This document shows, in pieces, positions 24,039 to 36,300 of a stretch of 64,000 nt of DNA. The DNA lies in assembly GCA_008711295.1 (NCBI GenBank), contig VUYV01000008.1, positions 2,633,144 to 2,697,143 of the forward strand. Direction: 5' to 3'. The stretch comes from Anarhynchus alexandrinus. Its lineage: Eukaryota > Chordata > Aves > Charadriiformes > Charadriidae. Within the stretch, counting starts at the first letter, position 1, and every line of letters starts with the position of its first letter. The position numbers were made by a program, and so were the translations under genes. A model generated the notes under the pieces. That model was given only the letters and a program-made list of their open reading frames with translations. It was not told where the DNA came from and searched no databases.

Positions 24039-24980
24039 CTTTGTCAGCGACATGGACAGTGGGGTCGAGTGCACCCTCAGCAAGTTTGCCGATGATACCA
24101 AGCTGCTTGGAGAGATAGACATGCTGGAGGGGAGGGATGCCATCCGGAGGGACCTGGACAGGCTGGAGAGGTGGGCCCAAGCCAACCTCATGCAGTTCAA
24201 CAAGGCCAAGTGCAAGGTTCTACATCTGGGTCGGGGCAATCCCAAGCACAATTACAGGCTGGGCGGGGAATGGCTGGAGAGCAGCCCTGAGGAGAAGGAC
24301 CTGGGTGTGCTGATTGATGAGAAGCTCTGTTGAGAGCTTGAGCCAGCAATGTGCAATCGCAGCCCAGAAGGCCAACCACATCCTGGGCTGCATCAAAAGA
24401 AGTGTGGCCAGCAGGGCGAGGGAGGGGATTCTGCCCCTCTGCTCCACTCTCGTGAGACCCCACCTGGAGTACTGCATCCAGCTCTGGAATCCCCAACATA
24501 AGAGGGACATGGACCTGCTGGAGCGTGTCCAGAGGAGAGCCACGAGGATGATCCGAGGGCTGGAGCACCTCTCCTATGAGGAGAGGCTGAAAGAGTTGGG
24601 GCTGTTCAGCCTGGAGAAGAGAAGGCTCCGGGGAGATCTTATTGCGGCCTTCCAGTACCTAAAGGGGGCCTACAGGAGAGCTGGGGAAGGACTTTTTACT
24701 AGGGCATGTAGTGATAGGACGAGGGGGAATGGCTTCAAACTGGAAGAGGGCAGGTTTAGATTGAACATTAGGAAGAAGTTTTTCACTTTAAGGGTGGTAA
24801 GGCACTGGAACAGGTTGCCCAGAGAGGTTGTTGAGGCCCCATCCCTGGAGGTGTTCAAGGCCAAGCTGGACGTGGCCTTGGGCAACCTGGTCTAGTGGGA
24901 GGTGTCCCTGTCTATGGCAGGGGGTTTGGAACTCGATCTTCAAGGTCCTTTCCAACCTAAACCATTCTATGATTCTATGA
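24039..24980 (+). mobile_element. CR1 LINE, fairly well preserved 5'-truncated copy
   Basis: About 940 bases of CR1 in plus orientation end in the diagnostic tail ATTCTATG ATTCTATG A at 24964-24980. The ORF2 frame from 24052 keeps the FADD reverse-transcriptase catalytic box at 24085-24096 and continues to a stop at 24333. The remainder is in another frame, 24314-24895, so a small insertion of about 24325-24345 breaks ORF2. The second part keeps [33 protein letters not shown] and [18 protein letters not shown], and ends shortly before the 3' UTR. It is the best-preserved repeat here, probably the youngest, but lacks the endonuclease and most of the RT domain. Confidence 0.97.
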
Positions 24981-26479
24981 AATGTTTCCTTGGTGTTGAT
25001 ACCAGACTTTTCTTGGTATGCAGGATGCTTGAGCATGTCTAAGGGATGCCTGGCTTGTGCCCAAGCCGTTTTTGGGGGGATGTTTCTCTGCTGTGGCAGC
25101 TCCTCCGTGGCCATTTCCTTTGAGTTGAGGAGTCCTGGTTGGGTTTCCTTCGCACCCGCTGCCAGAGCCCGGTGTATACGGGCAGCTGCCTTCGCCGGGG
25201 CTTGCCTGCTCCTCCCGTGGCACTGAGCGCCGGCTGCGTCCCCACTGCTGCGGGCAGAGCGACTCCAGCCAGGGGTTTAAAATAGAAGCTATTAACTAAA
25301 GAGCAGGAGGAGGGCAGGGGGGGAGGCAGGCGGGTCCCTCTGGGAGGATGCCCAGTGCTGGCTTGGGGTTTAGTGAGCCCCGGCATCTCGGAGCCTTCTC
25401 CCCACCTCCCCTGGGACGATGGGGCATCGCTCCCTGGGAAAACAGGAATTTGGGGCGTCAGGGTGGTGGCTGCCCTGGACGGAGTGCCCATAAACCCCAT
25501 TTTTTTGCTAAAAGCTGGGTTTGGCAGCGGGGACTTGTAAGCTTTACAACTGCTGCCTTTTATTTCTGCCAAAAAGAAACGAGAATGGCAAAACACAGCC
25601 ATTTCTTCCCTTTAACCTTTTATCCCTTTCACGCCCACGCTTGACCCAAAATATTCTTCTGGTTTGCACTCGGTGCTCTCTCGCCCATCGCTCTTAATTC
25701 AATTAACGCAAGCTGACCTTTTGCGTTTCTCGGCCGGAGGCAGGGCTCATCGCCCTCCTCCAGAATCCTCTGCGATCCTGCTTTTTTGGCGAGGTGTCCC
25801 ATGCATCCCTTTGCCGATGGTGAGCGCGGCCCCGTCCCGCGCCCCTGAGTCAGCAGTACGCCGCCACTGCTGCCGGCGTGCTCTTTCGGCTTAAAAAAGA
25901 AAAAAAAAAGAAAGTTTCAGTATTTAAAGTATTTAAGCAGATGGGAAGCCACAAACTACAGTCGGTGGAGGGAGCGTGTTTCATGACTAACAAAATATGC
26001 CAGGTAGGCCGTTCCACTTGAGATATTTTCAGGAATATAATCACTTTCACACATCTTCATAAATTTGCCAAAGTGTTAGTTTTCCCCCATATGGATCGGG
26101 GAGGATGCAGCATGTCATGACTGTTGCACAGTATCTTGAATGCTGTGTCTTCGTGGTGGGATTTTTCTCTCTTTTTTTTTTTCTTTTTCTCCCCCCTACC
26201 CAAGGCTGTAATCGAAATAAAAGTTTGATTTACCTCTTCCCCATAATTAGGGTGGGCAGAAGGTCAGCCTGAAGTGTTTCAGTAGGGGAGCTCCTTTGGG
26301 CTTCATCCAAGGCAGGGCAGAGGAGGCAGCGGTTAAATCTCTAATAATTCGCCCTGAAAAAGGGCTGGAGTGGTGCCAGGGATGTTCTCCCCGGTGGGGT
26401 ACCCGCAGGTGAAAGGGGGATGCTCTAAGGGAGCCCCGAAGGCCGCATCCTTCCCATTGAGCTCCTTTGAACAGAGGCT

Positions 26480-26880
26480 CCAGCGGCGCGATGGGGTAAA
26501 CAAATGCAAAATATTTTGAAGTCATTCAGTCTCCGCATTGGATTCCTTCTTTGCTTTTTTGGTATCGTGGCAAAATTAAATAAAAAGGCCCGTTTTTCTG
26601 CATGTTATTGATCTTTCACTCAAAATCTGGGCCCTTTTCCAGGAAAAATGAGCCCTTTTGTGAACAAAGAGACAGGCACCTTCCCAACAAAAGTCAGCTT
26701 TCAAATCCAATGTTCTGTGTGTTTGAAATTTCATGTTTCTGATAGGAAAATATCAATTTCACTCAAATTTGCAGTGAAGTGATGCTGGAGGGGAGGGGGG
26801 GAAAGACTGCCCTGAATGGATTGATGAGCACTTGAAGGCCAAATTGCCGGCGGGATTTAAAAGCAAAGGGAAAAGCAACC
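26480..26880. other. AT-rich island, candidate conserved non-coding element
   Basis: About 400 bases of complex AT-rich sequence are bordered by GC-rich DNA. Words include CAAAATATTTTG, GCATGTTATTGATC and GAAAATATCAATTTC. No long frame and no repeat similarity to the CR1 copies is seen. As with the other islands, the call rests on composition and complexity only. Confidence 0.35.
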
Positions 26881-27100
26881 TTGTCGCTGGTTTCAAATAG
26901 TTTGTGTTGCGAACCTGGAGATGGGCTGTTGGGCTGGAGGTGGCCCCGCTGTCCTCATCCCTCGGGGACTCGGAGCCTTCGTCATAGGACCTGCCCGTGG
27001 CAGGAGGGCTGTCCTGGACAGGTGTCAGCCTTGGTGCTTTATATTTTTTTTTCTTTTTTTTTTTTTTCCCTGCTGTGGTGGCTGCTAAGGCCAGATACTG

Positions 27101-27127
27101 AACTGGTGTAAACTGGTGTAAACTGGT
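27101..27127. repeat. Three tandem AACTGGTGTA units (CTGG-N6-CTGG-N6-CTGG)
   Basis: A 10-base unit is repeated three times, placing CTGG at 27103, 27113 and 27123. CP2-family factors (TFCP2, TFCP2L1) bind two CNRG half-sites separated by six bases, and this array offers that spacing twice in phase with the DNA helix. The last unit also forms AACTGGTT, close to the Grainyhead site. The spacing is seen; binding is inference, and the array could equally be a chance microsatellite. Confidence 0.5.
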
Positions 27128-28602
27128 TACCTCGGATGGGTGCTCCGCCGAGAGCTGCTTGCTAGTGTCTTAGACAAGCCGGGCTTCGCCAGCGGTGTCT
27201 TACAGGTTAAGTCGTTAAATCTCTGCAGCTTGTTTATTTGTTGGGAATCGCTTGGGAGGAGACCGCGTTACGCTCCCGTGGACCGCGCTGCCACGTGGAT
27301 GCTCGGCTGCCGAGCTGGGTACCCCGAACTCGTGTTCATAGCGTAGCCCGTCGCTGCGACACCCCCGTTATAACGAGGGGGGATGCGTTCACCTCCCAGT
27401 CCTGCCGCCGCACCCTTTGATAGTGAGTAAATTGGTTTTCTGCATCTGTTTTCTACCTGTGCAGCGGTGATGCTGTAATGCGGGGGGGAACGGAGGCAGC
27501 AGTGGCTTCGGGGCATCCTCCCCGGGGCTGTCCATCCCGCGCCCCGCTTGGTCACCGCTGCTGCATAAAAAATTTTCCCGGTGACCCTGAGTTTCTCCCC
27601 CTCGCCCCGACGGCATCGCTCCCGGTGCTTTGATTCCCGGCCGCGTGTGTAAGCTTGCTTATCTTTGGAAAGGCACGGCGGTGGCGCTGACAAGCGGTGC
27701 AAGGAGATGGGGGCTGTAGGTGGATCGTTTTTTAGCAGCGCGCACGCACGGAGCAGACAGCTTGGGCATGTTCCAAAACACTTCCCACGCCCCCAGGCTG
27801 AATTTTAAGAAGCTGGGGCATCTGCACGTTCAAAATGCTCCGGGGTGGTGATGGCGGGGTGGTGGAGGGGGGGGAAGAAGGAAAAAAAATCCCAAAGGCG
27901 GGCAGAGCAGCCAGCGCGTTGGAAGGGGCGAGGAGCACCCGCAGGCTGATGTCTTGCTCCGGAGGGGAGTTTGTTGCAAAGGCTGAGCAGGTCCAAGCCG
28001 CTCTCCGGAGGGGCAGAGCACAGGTGAGCGTGGAGCAGCGGTGGCTGGTTTGCCTTGCAGGCTGGTCTTGCTCACGGTTGAGTCGGCGGGGAGGGGGGAG
28101 CGTGGACGGGACTGGGAAGAGGAGCTGGAGTTATCCAGGAACGGTGGGTGTCCGGGTTGAGTGCCTGTTCCTCCTGTCCAGCCGGGATGGTGCCGTCTCC
28201 CAGCAGCTCCTGACGTTTGGGGAGCCCAGAGACTTGGAGGAAGATGGGGGATACTGGGGTGATGGTGGTGTGGAGCTGTCTCCTTTATGGTGATGGGGAG
28301 ATGGGAATGAGCCCTGCGCTGGTCCCACCTTGGGCGCATCTGGATAATGGCAGGAGGTGCCCCGCCGACTTCTTTCTGTGGGGTGACCCTGGTTCACAGG
28401 ACCAGTGTCATCCCCTTCCGCGTCTCCTAGGGGGAGGTAAAGCAAGCAGGCAGCAGGCAGGGGTCGCTGCCGTTGGGAACACACAAGCCCTGTGGTCGCA
28501 CCGGCTGGCTGAGGGCTGTTTCAACCCTCCCCTGGGCTCCCTGGGGCAGGGTGGGACATCCAGCTGGAGAGGGGAACCTTTGGGGGATGGAGGATGCTCT
28601 GT

Positions 28603-28617
28603 GTGTGTGTGTGTGTA
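28603..28617. repeat. Short (GT)n microsatellite
   Basis: About seven uninterrupted GT units follow GATGCTCT. It is a short simple repeat with no other signal attached. Confidence 0.85.
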
Positions 28618-30145
28618 GGGTCCAATGAAGTCTTGGAACCCCTGGAGTGATGATCCGGGGCTTCCTCTCCGAGTCCTGGTCCAGCTCTGGATAAGTAGCT
28701 TCAGGCTGTGTTCCCTAGGTGGGAGGATTTCTCTGCTGGGTACCCAGCTTAGGTGCCTGGAAGGGCTGAGGACAGCCCCAGTTCTTGCTGTTGCTGCTCC
28801 CTTGAGGTCCAAGGTCCCTGCTCCCCGTGACGTGGGGCCTCGGAGGTCTTGTACTGGAGCGTTAGGAAGGGATGGGTATAAATCCAGAGAGCCTGAGCTG
28901 TCCTCCGAGTTCCTCAGCCTACCGAGCTGGTCTGCGCTCTGAGATCCAAGGATGGAGAGCGGGTCCATCTGCATGCTCCATCAAGATCTTGTTCCTGCTG
29001 CCAGTGAGGAGGGTGACTGCGTGACATCCTGGTGGCCTCAATCCATCCCAGTAAGGGTGTCTGGGCTCCGACAACTCCCTCGTGTCTTGCAAAGCACGCA
29101 TCTGCTGGGCCAGGCACTGGGGATGCTCCTCCTGATGCGTCACGTGCAAAGAGGGGCATCTTCCCGGTGCTCCCCCACAGACGCCTCCCGTGCAGCTCAG
29201 CAGACGGCCGCCCTGGCGTCCGGGCAGCTCGCGCCGTGCCCTTCTGCAGACAAAGCCGGTGGCTTATTTAAACGTGACTTTTGCCTGGTGGCACCAGCTG
29301 GCGATGAGGAGACGGGGAAGCTTGCGAGGAGCGAAAAGGAGAGAACCCAGAGCATGGAAAGCAGCCCTGCCTCTCCTGGGAGCTAAATGCCCCCAAGCTC
29401 AGGGCTTTTTGCCTTTCCTTTTGGGAAGAGGAGACTTCTTGGGAAGCCTCCGCTTCCTAAGCGTCCCTCCTAGAAGAGGCTGAAGCAGACTCTAAATTAC
29501 GAACTTTGTAAGTCTCTTGGTACCAGCAGAAGTAGTGCTCTCCACCACGTCCTCATCCGCCAGGTAGCCTCAGGGCAAGGAGCAGCCTCTTGGCAATGGA
29601 TAAGTTTCTGGGGTCCTTCTGTCTTCTGTCCCTCGTCCCTTGGGTGGGCAGGGGGACGTTTGCACCTCTGGCATCCAAGGGAGGAGGACGAGGCCCTGCC
29701 GGCAGCGGTGCTCCACACAAGATGCTCTTCTGCTGTGCGCCGCAGGGTGAGGAGGAGGAGGAGGGCAGAGCGGGATGGGGATGGACCCAGGGTGCCCTGG
29801 GGGACTGGCTCGTTCCTGCTAATTAGCGGTGTAACCAGCCATCACGCAGCCCTACTCCTGGCAGATAATTACCTTGCTGGGTGCAGGGAGGGGAGCAGAA
29901 AAACTCCCTGTCCACGGGGACTTTAAAGCCTCCCTGTTCTTGAACTCATTCGGGAAAGGCAACAAAAAAAAACCCCAAAATGTATATATGTTTTAACAGA
30001 GCTATTTCTGCCAGTCAGGCAGGCCAATTTGTTACCCAAGTGACACACTTCATTTTAACTGTAAGAATCAAGATTTTCTTTTTTTGACTTTTTTTTTTTT
30101 GACTTTTTTTCCTTTTTCAGTCCTTTGGCTGGGGGGTGGCTCAGC

Positions 30146-30146
30146 N
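30146..30146. other. Single ambiguous base (N)
   Basis: One undetermined base interrupts GC-rich sequence just after a T-rich run. It is likely a low-quality or joined position in the assembly. Confidence 0.95.
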
Positions 30147-31940
30147 CTGCTTTCCTCCCTGGCTGAGCATTGCTAAGCTCGTGGCTGTTTTAGAGAGGGG
30201 GCAGAAAAATAAATCTGGGAGTGATCCCAGTCTGCCCGTTGCAGCACGGTCAGGTTTTCATGGGGCCAGGGTACCCTGCCGTCCCTCTGCTAACGTGACC
30301 GTGTGGATGCTGCCTCAGGGCTGCCGGGGGTCCTGGCCCCGATGCCGGCTGCTCCATTGTCCTGGGGATGGCTCCCGGGAGGTGCCCCGGGGGTCCCTGC
30401 CAGCCGTGCCGGGGCTGTGCTGGGCAGTGCCGTCCCTTGTGTGCTCCTCGTGCCCGGCGGGTGGGATCGCTGCCGGCCAGAGCAGCATCTGTGCTCTCCT
30501 CGCACCTCGCGCCGGGGCCGGGGACCTCATTAGCTGCCTCCATCTCCTCTCCCTTCTGTTTATCTCCAGTTTTTCAACTGCTTCTCTGATTTTAATTTTT
30601 TTTTGTTTTAATTTTTTTTTCTTCTGGCTTGAGGGGAGAAATGACTGCGTGAGTCATGATGGGGCCTGACAGCTCCCCACATGCCTGGCCAGGCTCTACT
30701 GAAGTTGGGGCCGGGGTGGGTGGGCTGCAGCAATGGCTGTCCGTGCGGGTCCCATCGGGGGGTACGGGGGCAACCGGTGCATCACAGCCTTTTTCCCCCC
30801 ATCACCCATTAACCCTTTGCTGTGTGGTGCTTGGCATGGGGTCTGGCAAAGCTCAGGTGTCCAAGGAGGGGTTTGGGGCAGATCTGTGGTTCTCCTTAGG
30901 AAAGCAGTGGGGATGTGATGGGACGGGGTGACAGGAGAGCAGAGGGGCGGCAACAGCTTGGGATCAAAGCTCAGTGCAGCTCTGCCTCTCTCCATCGGCT
31001 GTTGCGGATTTGGGGCCATGCCGAGCTAAAGGAAAGGCTCTTGTCCGCATGCATGTGCCTTGTCCAGGAATGGGCTTGCAGGGAGGACAGGTTCATCGGG
31101 TCAGTGGCCTCATCCCCATTCTGGTCCCCCTGGGATGTCTGTTCCTGGGGACCTGGGCTGGTGCTCCCCACAGCACCTCCCTGCTGAAGGAGCTCTGACA
31201 CTTGGTGCCACGCACCGGCAGGGCGCAGGGGACAGCAATTCCTCCTCCTCCTGCTTGACACGGGGCTGTGGGTGCTAAGCCACATCTCTCCTGCTGCCAA
31301 CCCTGCCTTGTTGGCAATCCCAATCCCCCTTCCTCCACACCCCGTCTCCCTTTGGAAAACCGGCAGTAACTCTTAGTCAGTGCTGTCCTACGGATCGTTA
31401 CTTCAGAAACCCCAGGGAGAAAGGGCACTTGGCCACAGTCCCGCCTGGCCGGTGCCATCCCCTGCAGCCCATCACCACCCTGGCACCTCTCGCTTAGAGG
31501 GCAGAGCCACCCTGACCTCTTCCTCGCCGCTCCAGGATGCTCCCGTGTTTCCTGGCGGGCTCACCGGCTGACCTGGATACGGCCACGCTGCGTTTGGGGC
31601 TGCGCTCGCTCGCATCTCCCCCGCTCCCTCCTCGCATCGCAATGGGCCAGTGGGTGCCGAGGAGGCGGCCCGGTGCTGTGCCCGGTGCAGCCCAGGCTCT
31701 TCTTGCACCGGCAGCAGCATCCGTCATCTTCCCTGCTCTTGCGGCAGGCGTGTCAGTCCAGGCTGGGTAATTGGGATTTCTGCAAGCACGCACCATCCGA
31801 TCTCTGCTCTGTGGGGGTCCCTTCTCTGTAGCGGGTGCTTTTTCCTCCCAGATGCTGTTCTGCACGGAGGGAACAGAGACAAATTAGCATCCCCGGCATC
31901 TCTGGCTCTCCCCCCGGGTCCTTGCCTGCTTGCCTGCCTG

Positions 31941-32527
31941 CCCCCCCCCCCCCCCCCACCTTCTCCCTTTAAAGAGATTCAGGTCATGCCTGGAATTAGG
32001 GCTCCCTGAACTGCAGAGGAACAGTGTTTAAACTGCTTACCATCGATTAGATGGAGTGGTTTGGGTTTGGTTTGTCCCCCCTTACCCCTGCCCTCAGCTT
32101 GGGGTGGGTGTCCACAGTGCAGTGTTAACCCGCGCTTTGCCGTGGTGGGCTGCGCTTCCCCACACAAGTGGGTTTGGGGTCACCCCCCTGTGTGTGTGCG
32201 TGCTCCCCTCTTTGCACCCCCCGGAGCAGCCAGCCGCTCTCGACACAGAGACCTTGCAGGAAGGCATTTTATTTAGCCGGCTTCGTTTATCGCGGCGCTC
32301 CGGCTGGGATTAGACACAGATGAGACGGTCGATAAATCCTCCTCTTGGCTGCGATGCGCGGTGAATTTTTGCGGGGAAGGGTTAGGGAAAGGCGGGCACC
32401 CGTTCCGAGGGGGTGACCCGGAGGCCAGGGAGGGGACAGCCGACGCTGTGAGGTGGCAGGTGAGGGGGGGGGGGACCTTGGCCATCCCTGCCGGGTTAAT
32501 AAGAAGGCATCTGTACAGGTTAGAGGG
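31941..32527. repeat. Left copy of a near-identical local duplication beside a gap
   Basis: This roughly 590-base segment begins in a poly-C of about 18 bases and runs into the N gap. It matches 32753-33332 almost base for base, differing at only about a dozen positions such as AGTGCAGTG versus AGCGCAGTG, CACACAAGTGG versus CACGCAGGTGG, and GACGCTG versus GACTCTG. It ends exactly at the gap, whereas the right copy continues into unique sequence. The simplest reading is that two haplotypes, or one poorly sequenced poly-C locus, were assembled twice. No gene lies in it. Confidence 0.9.
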
Positions 32528-32752
32528 NNNNNNNNNNNNNNNNNNNNNNNNNNNNNNNNNNNNNNNNNNNNNNNNNNNNNNNNNNNNNNNNNNNNNNNNN
32601 NNNNNNNNNNNNNNNNNNNNNNNNNNNNNNNNNNNNNNNNNNNNNNNNNNNNNNNNNNNNNNNNNNNNNNNNNNNNNNNNNNNNNNNNNNNNNNNNNNNN
32701 NNNNNNNNNNNNNNNNNNNNNNNNNNNNNNNNNNNNNNNNNNNNNNNNNNNN
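32528..32752. other. Assembly gap (225 Ns)
   Basis: A run of 225 undetermined bases. Translations crossing it are meaningless. The flanks are two copies of the same sequence, so the true distance may be zero or negative rather than 225. Confidence 0.99.
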
Positions 32753-33332
32753 CCCCCCCCCCCCCCACCTTCTCCCTTTAAAGAGATTCAGGTCATGCCT
32801 GGAATTAGGGCTCCCTGAACTGCAGAGGAACAGTGTTTAAACTGCTTACCATCGATTAGATGGAGTGGTTTGGGTTTGGTTTGTCCCCCCTTACCCCTGC
32901 CCTCAGCTTGGGGTGGGTGTCCACAGCGCAGTGTTAACCCGCGCTTTGCCGTGGTGGGCTGCGCTTCCCCACGCAGGTGGGTTTGGGGTCCCCCCTCTGT
33001 GTGTGTGCGTGCTCCCCCCGTTGCACCCCCCAGAGCAGCCAGCCGCTCTCGACACAGAGACCTTGCAGGAAGGCATTTTATTTAGCCGGCTTCGTTTATC
33101 GCGGCGCTCCGGCTGGGATTAGACACAGATGAGACGGTCGATAAATCCTCCTCTTGGCTGCGATGCGCGGTGAATTTTTGCGGGGAAGGGTTAGGGAAAG
33201 GCGGGCACCCGTTCCGAGGGGGTGACCCGGAGGCCAGGGAGGGGACAGCCGACTCTGTGAGGTGGCAGGGGAGGGGGGGGGGGACCTTGGCCATCCCTGC
33301 CGGTTTAATAAGAAGACATCTGTACGTGTTAG
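32753..33332. repeat. Right copy of the local duplication
   Basis: The copy begins immediately after the gap in a poly-C tract and repeats 31941-32527 in the same order and orientation. It then continues past 33332 into single-copy sequence. The equivalent position in the left copy is where the gap starts, so only this copy is connected to the right flank. Confidence 0.9.
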
Positions 33333-33334
33333 AG

Positions 33335-36300
33335 GGGACAAGAAACCCCACGCGCTCACACCGCCGCTGCGGCTGGCACGGCTGTGCCGCCGGAGAAAGT
33401 AGGTCAGGCTGTGCTGCAGAGCCCGGCGCCGAGGCAAAACCCCCAGACCCGCTTCCCCCTCCCCGGCACCCATCTCTCCCCAAATCACCCCCCTCTCCCC
33501 TCCCCGGGCTGCTCTGCTCACAGCCTGCCCCACACCAAGGGGCTGGGTCAGCATCAGCCCCTCACCCTGGCCTTGGGTCGTGTTTGGATGTAGGAGGGAT
33601 GGATGCCTGAGGGATGCCGCTCCGGCATCACGGAGGGAGCAGCCACTCCTCCGGCTCCCCCCGGCATTTTGGGGTCCTCTGTTAGCTGGGGGTGGGAAAG
33701 CACAGGGCTCAGCCCCCTCCCTCCTTTTGGGAGCGTATTCTGCATCAGCAGGGAGATTTGGGGGGCAGAGGAAAACAAAGGTCAAAGTCAGAGTTTAATG
33801 CTTAAATCTGCAGCGATTTTGGGTGCCCTATGGGGTTCTTAAAGCCCCCTTTGGAGGGGAAGCGGGGGCAGGATGGGATGAGTGACGGGGGTCCCGTGGA
33901 TCGGGCTCAGGCGGGGCTTGGAAGATGCTCCAGTTTGGCTCAGGAGGATGGCTTGGTCCATCACCGCTTCCAAGAAGGTTTCCATGGCTGCTGGAGCGAG
34001 GGGAAAATTAAGATGTGCTTTCAAGACAGAGGTGTTTCAAGTGCAAATCCAGGAGCGTTTTCCCCGGTGGAGCCCAGCACGGCACTTTGCTATAGCTGTA
34101 GGCACCTGGTGTGAGGTGGAAGAAAACTTTGAAAATCGCCTTTGCCGTGCGAGGGCACAGCTGGGCTCCCGCTCCCGGCTGTGCCGTGGGTGCCGCATCA
34201 CAGCCCCGGGAGTATGGCTTGCTGCGGCCAGGGGCACGGGGCCACCAGCCCGGGATTGCCAGGCTCAGGGAGGCGACAATCCCACACTAACGTGTCTCTG
34301 GTGGCGTGGCTGCCGTGACCCAGAGGGGTGGGCAGGGGGCACGGCATCCTCCAGCGAGGACCTGGAGTGATCCGAGAGGGCCGGTGGTGAAGCTGCAGCA
34401 AGGCAGGCGGGGGAGAAATTGAGCGTGTATATCACAGGCAGGTCTGGGCTTTATTGATTTTCAATGAAAGGCTGCGTCATGAATTTTTCTCTCCCACTGT
34501 ATTTTGCTGCAAAGTCGCATCTTGACTCCAGCCGCTAACTCGAGAGCTCGTTTTCCTCCCCCAGGAGATGCCGGGGCAGGGGGGAGGCAGGTTTGCACAT
34601 GGTCTTTTTAAGCACGTGATGGATGCAGCGGCTTTACTAATCCAACACCAGAAGAGAAAGCCGGAATTAACAGTGGAAAATGTTATGTCCAGCGCTTCAA
34701 GTGACTTATCGCTAAGGGGCTGCATGTGGGATGCGTCTTATTTGATGGGCTGCATCCCTCGCTGCTCCAGCATCTGTCTGGGAACGGTGGTCCCGGTCCC
34801 TGCTGTCCTCAAGAGGGACAGGACATCAGCTGGGGACCTGGGGGTTGTCACTGCTCTTGCTGGTTTTCCTCTCCTCCTGATGAAGGGAAGTCCCTAAAAG
34901 AGAGGGGACGGGGTCGCCATGTCAAAACCTTTTTGGAAGTCACCGAGATATCTTGTTGCATCCCTCGTTTAAGCTGGTGTGTGGAATTTGCAACGTCTCT
35001 TTAATCTCTAAGTCGTTGTTTTTAAACATTAAAGAGTATTTGGAGATGAGTATAGCATGAAATGTTTTAGGAGACGTTTCTCCCCGTCTTCAGAATCTCT
35101 GACAAGTCTTTTTTGCTTCTCTGATGAGCGTGTTGAGAAGCCGGGTCAAAGCACTGCAACCAGCCGAGGCCTTTAAAAATAGATGACCAATATTTGAAGG
35201 GCTTTGGATGGGTTTGTCGGGAAAAGAGGCGATGGAGAAGAGATGTTTTCCCTGGTTTTGGGGTAGTACCAGGCGGTGAGATGCACAAACCGCGGCAGCT
35301 CGTGGCCTCGCAGGGCTGGGAAGTCTTGCCGGGGGGCTGGGAATGTCCTGGAAGGGTTAACTCTGGTGCCTGGATATAGCTGGATGCACTGAAGCTGAAG
35401 TGGAGCAGTATGCAAATCTATCCACTTTCATAAACTGCTTAATTAGGCGAATGTTAATGAGACGTTAATTACTGTTGTGCCGGCGAATCCCACGGAACGG
35501 AGATTATGTTTCTCTTCAAACATCCAGTCTTAATTATAACTTGCACTTAATTCCACTGTCTTGCCTGGGACGGAGCCGGGTAGGGAGGACGAGGCGGCAG
35601 CTCCCGTGGGTGCCCGGCAACGTGTCCTCCGTCCTCGTCTGTGTCACAGCGGTGGCTGTGGGCACGTGGGGATGGAGCTGTGGCGGTGGCTTGGGGACAG
35701 TGGCTGTGAACCAGGGTCCAGCCTGGCAGCGAACCCTCTGGGTGCGTGTCGCTGATGGGTCAGCGATGGAAAATCCCATGTCACACCTAAAAGCTCCTAT
35801 CCTTTTCCCTCGTGGGCTTGGGAAGCCTTCGGGAAGTCCCCGTTCACGCCCCGTGTGCTCCAGGGATGCCACATTGCCCTGCTCTGGAGGCGTCTGCCCC
35901 AAACTGGTCAGACTGGGGCAGGGAGCCTCTGCGGATGCGAGCATCCATCCTGCGCCCGGTCTCCTCTTTCCTCGCTTTCTCTTTCTACCTGCCTTGGCCT
36001 TTCCAGCCGGACTGCAAATGCTTTCTGCTGCCTGCGATTCCCCATTCCTGGATGGATTTTTAATTGATGGGAGTGCAAATCGCTGGAGATCCTGCTCCCA
36101 CAGCGCCTGACGTGCGCGTGTGAATATTTTTAAAGTATGGCTTCAACTTGGAGGTCAGCAAGAGATCGCTGCGACGATGAGCAGAGAAACGACATCCCAT
36201 TTCCAATTTTAACACCTATTACTGTTTTTTTGGGTTTGTTTTGTTTACACGGCTTCCATTAACATTCAGGATAATACTTTCAAATGAAGTATTAGCGAGC

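Larger units (their letters stand above)
24990..31930. other. Non-coding stretch, no gene recognised
   Basis: AT-rich islands lie at about 25890-26270 and 26480-26880, and T-rich runs occur at 27050-27067 and 30075-30120. A triple CTGG array at 27103-27126 and a (GT)7 at about 28603-28617 are listed separately. A donor-like CACAG|GTGAGC occurs at about 28023 after an open frame but without a convincing acceptor. A single ambiguous base is at 30146. Frames of up to 188 codons near 28.4-29.0 kb overlap on both strands and show no domain. Confidence 0.5.

Noticed and set aside
27961..28022. Exon-like segment ending CACAG|GTGAGC
   Set aside because: The donor is good, but the possible acceptor CTTGCTCCGGAG has a poor pyrimidine tract, and the peptide is not recognisable.
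32361..32840. Open frames running through the N gap
   Set aside because: Most residues are undefined because of the 225 Ns. The frames are artefacts of treating Ns as open.
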